Assembly (NCBI GenBank): GCA_965370045.1
Contig: CBDUSI010000168.1
Span: forward strand, 1-6,866
Source: CAZONU01 sp965370045
Lineage (GTDB): Bacteria > Planctomycetota > SZUA-567 > JAKLDR01
Direction: 5' to 3'
Length of the DNA: 6,866 nt
The translations under genes and the position numbers were made by a program. Under the pieces are notes generated by a model. It searched no databases, was not told where the DNA came from, and was given only the letters and a program-made list of their open reading frames with translations. Shown here one piece after another: positions 1-5,709 of the stretch (position 1 is its first letter; every line of letters starts with the position of its first letter).

Positions 1-116
1 TCAAGCTGGCCATGATCCGCCTATACTTCAGGCGATTGTCAGACAGGGCCTAGCCCCTCTTGTCATGAACTGAATCGCCCTTCAGAAACCCGCTTACCGC
101 CGGGCGTATCAGGCTC
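1..116. other. Intergenic stretch downstream of the minus-strand operon
   Basis: No convincing gene is present. On the minus strand this is the 3' flank of the lipoprotein gene and holds the imperfect inverted repeat annotated at 31-79. At the window edge a minus-strand ATG (13-11) follows an AGGCGG-like stretch and could begin another gene running off the window. With only four codons visible this cannot be judged. Confidence 0.5.
31..79 (-). terminator. Imperfect inverted repeat after the operon, possible transcript-end structure
   Basis: Seven bases at 31-37 (GGCGATT) are perfectly complementary to 73-79 (AATCGCC). Inside them, 40-42 can pair with 70-72, or 42-45 (GACA) with 61-64 (TGTC). 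The centre is a GGGC-CTA-GCCC hairpin (46-56). It begins about 37 bases past the stop codon of the last operon gene, where a terminator or an RNA 3'-end stabiliser would sit. No T-run follows on the minus strand, so it is not a canonical intrinsic terminator. Rho-dependent ending or an unrelated palindrome are equally possible. Confidence 0.3.
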
Positions 117-938
117 TCAATACCGGATGCGAACGCCGAACTCCGCGCCGCCGGCCGTCGTCTCGCTGTCGGGCCACTCGTCGGCGCCCTTGGTGCCGCC
201 CTCGATCTTGAGCACCTCCCAGTAGCCGCCGAGGTACAGGCTGGTCCGTTCGGATAACTGGAAATCAAACCCGGTGCGGAGGCGCAGCAGCCAGCCGCGG
301 TCGCCCTCGATGGTCCCGGCACCGTCCACGTCGGCCTCGGGGTTCAGCAGCCGGCCGTAGCTGACGCTCATTTCCATGGTGGCGGGGAGGTCCAGGCTGT
401 CCTTGCGCAGCGGCAGCACCGCGCGGAGCTCGCCCTCCAGGAAGTACATGTCCGCGTCGAACTTCGTGCGGCTGCCGTCGTCGAACTTGCGCTCCAGCTC
501 GCTGAAGCGTGCGGCCAGCCCGCCGAGCAGGGAGAAGTGCCCCACGCGCTCGACGTCCACGCCCCAGCCGGCCAGCGTGCGAAACTCCCAGGAGTTGATC
601 TCCAGCTGGTTGCTGGACACGTTGGCACCGCCGACCTTCCACCTCTCGTCATCTTCGCCGGCGAAGAGCCCGGAGACCTCCGCGGAAGCCTCGAACCCGA
701 CACGGGTGCGCAGCTCGGCCACCAGCCGCGGCCGGACCATCCAGGACTCCCAGTCGCTGTCCATGTCGACCAGGTTGCTGTTCTCCTCGTGCTTGAGCTG
801 GCCGATGTCGGTCGAGGCCTTGAGCACCACCTGGGTATTGCGGCCCTGCTCCAGCCAGGCCGGCGAGGGGTCCGGGGTCCGGCACCCGGCGGCAAGTACG
901 GCCAGGGCCGCGAAACTCGCCAAGAGGGTCGTGCGCAT
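117..938 (-). CDS. Predicted outer-membrane lipoprotein with beta-barrel-like body
   Basis: This 273-residue protein has no family I recognise. Residues 1-19 are a clear lipoprotein signal peptide: a short basic start (MRTT), a hydrophobic run, then lipobox LAAGC with Cys19 as the lipidation site. Residue +2 is Arg, not Asp, which by the usual rule favours the outer membrane. The mature part is rich in alternating polar and hydrophobic or aromatic residues with Gly-rich turns, for example near residues 225-250. It ends in VRIRY, a terminal aromatic residue typical of outer-membrane beta-strands. A small barrel of about 8-10 strands is my inference. The ATG at 938 is chosen because GGGAGG (946-951) lies 7 bases upstream. 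The GTG at 953 would put that ribosome site inside the gene and add residues before the signal peptide. It is the third gene of the operon, 16 bases after the CPBP protease stop, so co-transcription is likely. It could be a partner or anchor for the secreted subtilase, but nothing in its sequence proves this. Confidence 0.8.
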   Translation of the reverse strand: MRTTLLASFAALAVLAAGCRTPDPSPAWLEQGRNTQVVLKASTDIGQLKHEENSNLVDMDSDWESWMVRPRLVAELRTRVGFEASAEVSGLFAGEDDERWKVGGANVSSNQLEINSWEFRTLAGWGVDVERVGHFSLLGGLAARFSELERKFDDGSRTKFDADMYFLEGELRAVLPLRKDSLDLPATMEMSVSYGRLLNPEADVDGAGTIEGDRGWLLRLRTGFDFQLSERTSLYLGGYWEVLKIEGGTKGADEWPDSETTAGGAEFGVRIRY

Positions 939-945
939 GGATAGA

Positions 946-951
946 CCTCCC
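946..951 (-). promoter_or_regulatory. Shine-Dalgarno site fixing the lipoprotein start
   Basis: GGGAGG on the minus strand lies 7 bases before the ATG at 938. It lies inside the longer frame that would open at GTG 953, so it favours the ATG. It also gives this third operon gene its own strong translation entry. Confidence 0.75.
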
Positions 952-954
952 ACG

Positions 955-1614
955 TCAGAAAAGCCCGGGCCTTACCCACAGCAGGCTCAGGTTGCAGGCC
1001 GCGTGAAAGAGCACCGGCCCGACCAGCGACCTCCTCCGCGCCCAGAGCCAGCCGAATACCAGCCCGGGGAAGAAAACCAGCAGCGCCCCGGGCCGGAAAG
1101 TCGCCGCCAGGTGGGCCAGGGCGAAGAGCCCCGCGGCCGCCGGCAGCCCCCATCCGACCTGGGCGCCCAGGAGCTTCTTCCCGCCGCTCCCGAGCCGGGA
1201 GAGCCCGCGCTGCAGGAAGCCCCGGAAGAAGAACTCCTCGGGCACCGCGACCAGCGCGACCTGGAAGAGCGCCGCGCGGGCCAGACCTCCAACGCTGACA
1301 TTCTCTGAGTTAAACAGCTTGAGGGACCAGACGACAACGAAAAAAAGGGGCAGGAGCACCGCCGCGGCCCCGAAGCCTTCAAGAAGGCTCAGGCCCGCCT
1401 CGCGGGCCCCGGGGCCGAGAATCCCGGTCCGAACACGGGTTAAGAGCACCGGCAGGAGCAGCATGACCGAGGCGGCGACCGGCGCGGCCCAGTCCCCCAG
1501 CCACAGTCGCCCGGCCAGGGCCGCGGCGGCCACAAGCAGATACGCGCCGAGCAGCCCGGGGAGGTTCGGCTCCGGGAGAGATATTTCCTGGCCGGTTTTC
1601 GGCGGGCCGGTCAC
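955..1614 (-). CDS. CPBP-family (glutamic-type) intramembrane protease, candidate C-terminal sorting protease
   Basis: A 219-residue polytopic membrane protein of the CPBP/Abi (CAAX protease and bacteriocin-processing) family. All three family motifs are intact: E126-E127-F-F-F-R131 (EExxxR), F164-A-L-A-H168 (FxxxH) and H204-A-A-C-N208 (HxxxN). The Glu and His residues form the active site in characterised relatives such as Rce1. Hydrophobic segments lie near residues 20-37, 42-58, 80-100, 112-128, 155-172, 177-191 and 198-214, and the length is typical of a stand-alone CPBP domain. The GTG start at 1614 is chosen because it forms a 4-base GTGA overlap with the upstream subtilase stop. A longer frame to 1716 would lie over the conserved end of that gene. 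The coupling ties this enzyme to a protein carrying a Gly-rich, Cys, membrane-helix, Arg-cluster signal. CPBP enzymes called myxosortases have been proposed to cut such Cys-containing signals, so a dedicated sorting role is the best inference. CPBP proteins also act in prenyl-protein processing and bacteriocin immunity, which the context does not suggest. Confidence 0.88.
   Translation of the reverse strand: MTGPPKTGQEISLPEPNLPGLLGAYLLVAAAALAGRLWLGDWAAPVAASVMLLLPVLLTRVRTGILGPGAREAGLSLLEGFGAAAVLLPLFFVVVWSLKLFNSENVSVGGLARAALFQVALVAVPEEFFFRGFLQRGLSRLGSGGKKLLGAQVGWGLPAAAGLFALAHLAATFRPGALLVFFPGLVFGWLWARRRSLVGPVLFHAACNLSLLWVRPGLF
1611..1614 (-). promoter_or_regulatory. GTGA stop/start overlap coupling subtilase and CPBP protease
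   Basis: The subtilase stop TGA (1613-1611) and the CPBP start GTG (1614-1612) share bases. This is the usual signature of termination-reinitiation. A GGAGG (minus strand, 1630-1626) within the subtilase 3' end lies 11 bases before the GTG. The overlap predicts that the two proteins are made in linked amounts. Confidence 0.8.
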
Positions 1615-4600
1615 CCCTTGCGGCGCCTCCGGAGCCGGGAGAGCAGCCAGCCGCCGGCCAATGCCAGATAGGGCAGCCCCCAGCCCAGCGGCTCGCTTCC
1701 GGCCGCCAGCGAGCACCCCCCGCCACCGCCACCGCCGCCACCGCCGCTGGACTTCTTCTTGACGGTGAGGGTCACGGTGATGGTCTGGGGATTGTTGGTC
1801 GCGCCCGGGTCGGACACGGTGATGGTGGCATTATAGATGCCGATAGCCAGTGCGGACGTTGTGTAGGTGACGTCAATGGTGTCCGCCTCGCCGGTGGAGT
1901 CTCCCGAGTTGGGAGCGCAATCCAGCCAGGCGGCATCGTCGGCAATAGTGTAGTTCAGCGTGCCGGCCCCGCTGTTGGTGACGGTGAAGCTCTGAGAGGC
2001 GGCGTTGCCGCCAACCGTGACCAAGGGACTGAGCGAGGCGGTGCTGAGCGCGATCTTCGGACTTGTCTTCGAAGCCTGCGCGGTGTTGCCGTAGACGCCC
2101 ATGTTAATCCGCCCGCCGTTGGACGCGGGTTCGTTGTTATACGCGCTGGCCGGGTCGCCGGCGTCGATGCACGGGCTGTGCACGGCATCTACCACCCAGA
2201 CGGGTCCGGCCGTCCAGCGGCCCATGATCGACTTGAGGTGATAGTCGTCGCCGACCCCGTTGGCGAAGAGCGGGTCGGCGTCGATGTTCCCGGTCCCGGC
2301 CCAGCCGCCCTGGACGCAGGAGTAGGTGACGGTGACCGACGCGTCGTTGTATATCTGGGCGCCAGCGCCACCGGCAGTATTGCCCCACAGAATGCAGTTC
2401 TTGACAGTGGGGTTGGCACTGCTCAGGCTGGCAATCGCGCCGCCGTCCACCGCCGCTGAGTTGCCCTCGAAGGTGCAGTTGGTGACCGTTGGGGCTGAAG
2501 TGCTTATGTTGTGTATCCCTCCGCCGTCCCTCGCCGAGTTCCCGGTGAAGAGGCAGTTCGCCAACGCGGGCGCCGAGGTGCCTCCGTTGTAGATGCCCCC
2601 GCCGGGCTGTACGGCGGCGTTGTCGCTGAAGGTGCAGCCAGTTATGCTGGGCGACGAGGAAGAGTTAGTCATACCCGCCCCGTAGGTGTCCGAGGTGTTC
2701 TGCGTGAACGTGCAATCCGTCACGGTCGGGGAGGAAGTCAGGTTGTTGAACATCCCCCCGCCGGACTGCGCGGCTGTGTTCTGCGTGAACGTGCAGCCCG
2801 TGACCGATGGCGAGGCGGAACTGTGGCTGGCCATGCCGCCGCCGTAGAGCGTCGCCGCATTCGAATCGAACGTGCAGTCGGTGACGGTCGGCGAACAGAG
2901 CAGGTTATACATGCCCCCTCCCCAACTGCCCGTGTTGTCAGTGAATGTGCAGTTGGCCACCGTCGGCGAGACCCCGCTGTTGTACATGCCCCCGCCGTAA
3001 TTGTCCGGGGCGGCCCCGTCGGCATTGCCTTCGGTGATGGTGAAGCCGTCCAGGGTCGCGCTGTCCGCGCCGGTGACCACGTGATAGCAGTTGTCGCTGT
3101 TGTCTCCCCCCGCGCCGATGTCTCCGCTGAGGATCGTGGGATTGCCGGCCACGTCGCGATCTCCCAGGGAGACCTCCCCGCTCGCGAAACCGCCGTAGAT
3201 CTCCACGCCGCTCTTGAGCAGGAAGGTGGAGGCCCGCCCGCCGGGAGCGCTGGGCTTGTAGGTGCCTTCGGCCACCCAGATGCGGTCGCCGTCGCCCGCG
3301 GCGGTCAGGGCATCTTCCAGATCAAGAAAAGCATCGCCCCAGGAGCTTCCGTCATCCGCCCCGGCGCCGGCGTCCTGGTCGACGTAGATCACCGTGCCCG
3401 AGGCGATGTTGGTCACCACCACGAAGCTCTGCGGGCCGCTGGGCACCGACGCGCCCTTCACGCGCACGGTCCAGTTGCCGGCCGTGGCGCACGAGGCTAT
3501 GGCCTGCTCCACGGTGTCCACGGCGTTCTTCCCGGCGTTGGTGGCGTCAGCCGGCGGGTCGGCGGGGTCCAGCTTGTATGGATAGTGAGTCACCCCGTCG
3601 GGGTCGATCAGTTCCAGGTCGAGGTCGTTGACGATTGCCGGGTCCGCGCCGCTGGCGCCGGCCGGGTCCATCCAGGTGAGGGTCACCTTGACCGAGGTGC
3701 CCCCGGCCACGCCGGCCAGGGTGTAATCCTGCTGCGCGGAGTCGGCCACGTTGTCTTGTTTAATCTGGTTGCTGCCGCCGGCGTCGGCCTGCAGCAGGTC
3801 CACCACCGCCTGGGCGTCGACCAGTCCGAAGCCGTAGACGTAGTCCGGGCCGGGATGGCCGAGATCGGTGGCCGTATGGATCAGCAGCCCCTTGACCACC
3901 ATCGAGTCGGGGGCGGCACCGGCGTGGGCCGCGCGCCAGGCCTGGACCACCAGCGCGCTGATTCCCGAGGTCACCGGGCAGGCCATGCTGGTGCCGCTGG
4001 CCCAGGTGTAGGCGGTGTCGGTGGTGCTGGTGGCCGAGTACAGCTGTTCGCCGTTGGCCACCACGTCCGGCTTGATGCGCCCGTCGTCGGCCGGCCCGAT
4101 GGAGCTGAAGTCGGTGATGGCGCCCGCGTCGGTGGTCGCGCCCACGGTGACCACGTTCTTGGAGCAGCCCCAGTTGGAGATGCAGTCGTAAAAGGGATTG
4201 GTGAGCCCCGGGGTGGCGTACTCCGTGCCGTCCTGGGGGTCGGCCCCCACGCCGGTGTCGCTGCGGTCGTTGCCGGAGGACTTGCAGATGGTCACGTCCG
4301 GGTTGGCGACCGCGACCAGGTCCCACCCGCGGGCGTACCAATCGTAGTCGCCGAAGATGCCCTCGCCCTCCCAGGCGCCGGCCTCCCAGCCGCCCACGTA
4401 ACCCCAGGAGTTGTTGTGGACCACGATAGAGTAGTTGACGGCGGCGTGGGTCACCTTGTCCTGGGGATAGACCGTCCCCACCCCGTCGAGGTCGCTGTCG
4501 TAGTCGTAGGAGTAGAGCGTGGCCGCCGGGGCCATGCCCAGCGCTTGCGGCGTACCCGGCGGGTCGCCGATGATCGTCCCGGCCACGTGGGTGGCGTGCC

Positions 4601-5525
4601 AGGAGAGGCCGTAGTTGGTCTCCACCAGGGTCACCCGGCCGTTCAGGGCCTCGTGGGTGTCGCGCACGTAGCCGCCGTCGTCCATGCCCACCCGAACCCC
4701 GGCGCCGTCCAGGTTGTAGGGGCCGGCCTGAAGGTCGTCGACGTTGTGAATCGTCGACGCGTCGGAGTTGTCCGGCGCGGGCACCAGCTCGGGCGAGTCG
4801 TCGGCCGCCGGCGCGGGCGGGGGCGGGGTGTGCTCGACGGGCACGTAGCCCAGGAAGTGCACGTAGGCGATCTCGTCGCGCTCGGCCAGCTCGCGGATCT
4901 CCGGGGCATTGAGCCTCACGATCACGTCCCCGCGGTAGCGCCGGGCGCGGCGCCCGAACCGGCGGACCAGGCGCGAGTGGATATCCCCCGCCCCCGGGGC
5001 CGGCTCCAGCGCGACCAGCGCCTCGCCGCCGTTCTCGAGAACCTCATGGATGGGCTTGTGCAGCTTGTCGCCGAGCTTTACCCTGGCGACGCCGTCCAAC
5101 TCGGGGTGGTCCTTGACGTGCCCCCAGGCGCCGTCGTCCAGCGTGGCCCGGTAGCTGTGCCCGCTGAAGGGGTCGCCGAGGTGCAGGCCGCGCTGGGCCA
5201 GGCGCTGCTTCTCGGCGTCGGTCAGCCAGCGCTTGAACTGCACGAAGACCTGCTCGCGGCCGGGCTTCTGCTCGAAGTCCGTCCCGGGCAGCAGCCAGCG
5301 GCTCTTGAGCTTGATGACCTTCTCGCGGTCTCCGGCCCCCAGCGACTCGTAGAAAGCCCGCTTGGCGGACGCGTCATAGAGGGCGCTCCGGCCCGCGTCG
5401 AGGCTGTCCCTGGTGGGCTCTCCCGCCGGCCGCAGATGCCACGCCGCGAGACCCGCGAGCACGCCCAGGACCAGACCGGCACCCAGCAGCCGCAGCAGCT
5501 TTAGACGCTTGGCGTTCCTGGTCAT
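1611..5525 (-). CDS. Secreted modular S8 (subtilisin-type) serine protease with Pmp-type beta-helix and C-terminal Cys sorting signal
   Basis: A 1304-residue secreted, multidomain protease. Residues 5-30 are a basic-plus-hydrophobic signal peptide or anchor. Residues about 85-230 look like two tandem pro-region modules, followed by a Pro-rich linker (233-240). Residues about 255-578 are the subtilase domain: Asp282 (MDDGG), His310 (HATHVAG), oxyanion Asn419 (SSGND) and Ser513 (GTSMACP), all intact. Alternating Asp at 341-347 followed by Gly resembles a calcium loop. Residues about 582-710 form a jelly roll like that following Kp43-type subtilases (TWMDP, NDLDLEL). Residues about 712-1125 are a right-handed beta-helix with nine Pmp-type coils, closing with SPCIDAGDP, as in choice-of-anchor Q proteins. 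Residues about 1155-1255 are a BACON-like beta-sandwich. The end is Gly10 (1261-1270), Cys1271, a hydrophobic helix (about 1280-1295) and an Arg/Lys cluster (1297-1303). The ATG at 5525 directly precedes the signal sequence. It is the first gene of the operon. Its likely role is a surface or secreted protease; the substrate is unknown. Confidence 0.92.
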   Translation of the reverse strand: MTRNAKRLKLLRLLGAGLVLGVLAGLAAWHLRPAGEPTRDSLDAGRSALYDASAKRAFYESLGAGDREKVIKLKSRWLLPGTDFEQKPGREQVFVQFKRWLTDAEKQRLAQRGLHLGDPFSGHSYRATLDDGAWGHVKDHPELDGVARVKLGDKLHKPIHEVLENGGEALVALEPAPGAGDIHSRLVRRFGRRARRYRGDVIVRLNAPEIRELAERDEIAYVHFLGYVPVEHTPPPPAPAADDSPELVPAPDNSDASTIHNVDDLQAGPYNLDGAGVRVGMDDGGYVRDTHEALNGRVTLVETNYGLSWHATHVAGTIIGDPPGTPQALGMAPAATLYSYDYDSDLDGVGTVYPQDKVTHAAVNYSIVVHNNSWGYVGGWEAGAWEGEGIFGDYDWYARGWDLVAVANPDVTICKSSGNDRSDTGVGADPQDGTEYATPGLTNPFYDCISNWGCSKNVVTVGATTDAGAITDFSSIGPADDGRIKPDVVANGEQLYSATSTTDTAYTWASGTSMACPVTSGISALVVQAWRAAHAGAAPDSMVVKGLLIHTATDLGHPGPDYVYGFGLVDAQAVVDLLQADAGGSNQIKQDNVADSAQQDYTLAGVAGGTSVKVTLTWMDPAGASGADPAIVNDLDLELIDPDGVTHYPYKLDPADPPADATNAGKNAVDTVEQAIASCATAGNWTVRVKGASVPSGPQSFVVVTNIASGTVIYVDQDAGAGADDGSSWGDAFLDLEDALTAAGDGDRIWVAEGTYKPSAPGGRASTFLLKSGVEIYGGFASGEVSLGDRDVAGNPTILSGDIGAGGDNSDNCYHVVTGADSATLDGFTITEGNADGAAPDNYGGGMYNSGVSPTVANCTFTDNTGSWGGGMYNLLCSPTVTDCTFDSNAATLYGGGMASHSSASPSVTGCTFTQNTAAQSGGGMFNNLTSSPTVTDCTFTQNTSDTYGAGMTNSSSSPSITGCTFSDNAAVQPGGGIYNGGTSAPALANCLFTGNSARDGGGIHNISTSAPTVTNCTFEGNSAAVDGGAIASLSSANPTVKNCILWGNTAGGAGAQIYNDASVTVTYSCVQGGWAGTGNIDADPLFANGVGDDYHLKSIMGRWTAGPVWVVDAVHSPCIDAGDPASAYNNEPASNGGRINMGVYGNTAQASKTSPKIALSTASLSPLVTVGGNAASQSFTVTNSGAGTLNYTIADDAAWLDCAPNSGDSTGEADTIDVTYTTSALAIGIYNATITVSDPGATNNPQTITVTLTVKKKSSGGGGGGGGGGCSLAAGSEPLGWGLPYLALAGGWLLSRLRRRRKG
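1614..1745 (-). other. C-terminal sorting signal (Gly10-Cys-TM-Arg cluster) of the subtilase
   Basis: Residues 1261-1304 of the subtilase form a tripartite signal: ten glycines, an invariant-type Cys (1271) in GGCSLAAG, a hydrophobic stretch (about 1280-1295, PYLALAGGWLL) and a basic tail (R1297, R1299-R1302, K1303). Known Cys-containing signals of this shape (MYXO-CTERM, Synergist-CTERM, JDVT-CTERM, CGP-CTERM) are proposed substrates of CPBP enzymes. GlyGly-CTERM signals, paired with rhombosortase, share the Gly-TM-Arg shape. I cannot assign this one to a named model from sequence alone. The adjacent CPBP gene argues for the first group. Confidence 0.82.
1716..1745 (-). repeat. Poly-glycine codon tract (10 x GGN)
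   Basis: Ten consecutive Gly codons, mostly GGC and GGT, read as CCG/CCA triplets on the plus strand. They form a short trinucleotide repeat linking the BACON-like domain to Cys1271. Slippage would change linker length in multiples of three without breaking the frame. A flexible Gly linker is typical just before Cys-containing C-terminal sorting signals. Confidence 0.85.
2289..2996 (-). repeat. Nine tandem Pmp-type beta-helix repeats within the subtilase
   Basis: Residues 844-1079 are nine units of 25-27 residues with consensus GGGMYN..SPTVTNCTFTxNTA. Units start at residues 844, 869, 895, 922, 949, 975, 1001, 1028 and 1055. Each has one Cys at the same place (859, 884, 911, 938, 964, 991, 1017, 1044, 1070), giving a stacked Cys ladder; unit 2 has an extra Cys877. 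The last two units are degenerate, as expected at a helix end. The repeat resembles the polymorphic-outer-membrane-protein (GGGI/FxxN) type, common in surface proteins. Its job here is probably a rigid stalk or adhesion surface. Confidence 0.87.
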
Positions 5526-5528
5526 AGA

Positions 5529-5540
5529 TGCCCCCCGGCA
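5529..5540 (-). promoter_or_regulatory. Ribosome site of the subtilase inside a small palindrome
   Basis: On the minus strand the bases read TGCC-GGGG-GGCA and then TCT-ATG. The G-run is the only Shine-Dalgarno-like sequence before the ATG at 5525, 7 bases away. It forms the loop of a 4-bp TGCC/GGCA stem. A G-only site is weaker than GGAGG, so initiation may be modest or structure-dependent. Confidence 0.4.
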
Positions 5541-5579
5541 ACGAGAAACGGCGATTCGGCGCGCTTATCCTCTCCATAT

Positions 5580-5609
5580 ATTATAGCCAACGCCCCCCGG
5601 GCAAGTCAA
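5580..5609 (-). promoter_or_regulatory. Sigma-70-type promoter of the subtilase operon
   Basis: On the minus strand TTGACT (5609-5604) and TATAAT (5585-5580) are separated by 18 bases. That is five of six and six of six matches to the housekeeping consensus, in an otherwise GC-rich region. The predicted transcript start is near 5573, giving a leader of about 48 bases before the subtilase ATG. The quality suggests strong, largely constitutive expression unless the flanking G/C tracts act as a binding site. Confidence 0.78.
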
Positions 5610-5673
5610 CACGGGGGGCTTCCCCCAAACTGCCCTTGCCCGTCGCGCCGTGATGTGGAGAATCCGGCGGCTG

Positions 5674-5694
5674 GGCGCGAAACGCGCCGTTTTT
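5674..5694 (+). terminator. GC hairpin with T5 tail in the URO-D gene leader
   Basis: A perfect 6-bp stem GGCGCG/CGCGCC (5674-5679 with 5683-5688) with an AAA loop is followed by G and five T. This is the form of a short intrinsic terminator reading rightward. No gene ends upstream on this strand, so it may attenuate the URO-D gene, block read-through of antisense transcription from the left, or be a 5' stabilising hairpin. The ribosome site GGAG begins two bases after the T-run. Confidence 0.4.
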
Positions 5695-5709
5695 CGGAGA
5701 TTCCCAAAG

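Larger units (their letters stand above)
5526..5709. other. Divergent intergenic region between operon and URO-D gene
   Basis: This 184-base region contains no gene. From left to right it holds the subtilase ribosome-binding region (5529-5540), the minus-strand promoter (5580-5609), a C6/G6/C5 tract series (5593-5626), a GC hairpin followed by T5 (5674-5694) and the probable ribosome site of the URO-D gene (GGAG, 5696-5699). The AT-rich centre (TATATTATA) stands out from the GC-rich surroundings. Confidence 0.7.

Noticed and set aside
939..953. GTG start at 953 for the lipoprotein
   Set aside because: The strong GGGAGG site lies within that extension and is correctly spaced for the ATG at 938, which directly begins a standard lipoprotein signal peptide.
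376..1308. 310-codon plus-strand open frame across lipoprotein and CPBP genes
   Set aside because: It is Ser/Arg/Pro-rich without motifs and spans the junction of two well-supported minus-strand genes.
1615..1716. Longer N-terminus for the CPBP protease (start at 1716)
   Set aside because: The extension would overlap the codons for the subtilase membrane helix and Arg tail. The GTGA overlap at 1614 gives a clean start and typical family length.
2289..2996. CRISPR array suggested by regular ~80-base periodicity
   Set aside because: The period is a coding repeat of 25-27 codons with diverged units that translate cleanly into beta-helix coils; no identical repeats with unique spacers.
2511..5504. 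997-codon open frame on the plus strand opposite the subtilase gene
   Set aside because: Its low-complexity Gly/Val/His/Arg/Ala composition and lack of any recognisable domain fit a mirror frame of a GC-rich gene. The minus strand carries a full set of catalytic motifs and repeats.
5636..5663. Possible plus-strand promoter TTGCCC-N16-GAGAAT for the URO-D gene
   Set aside because: Only four of six matches in each box with a short spacer; expected by chance in a region this size.
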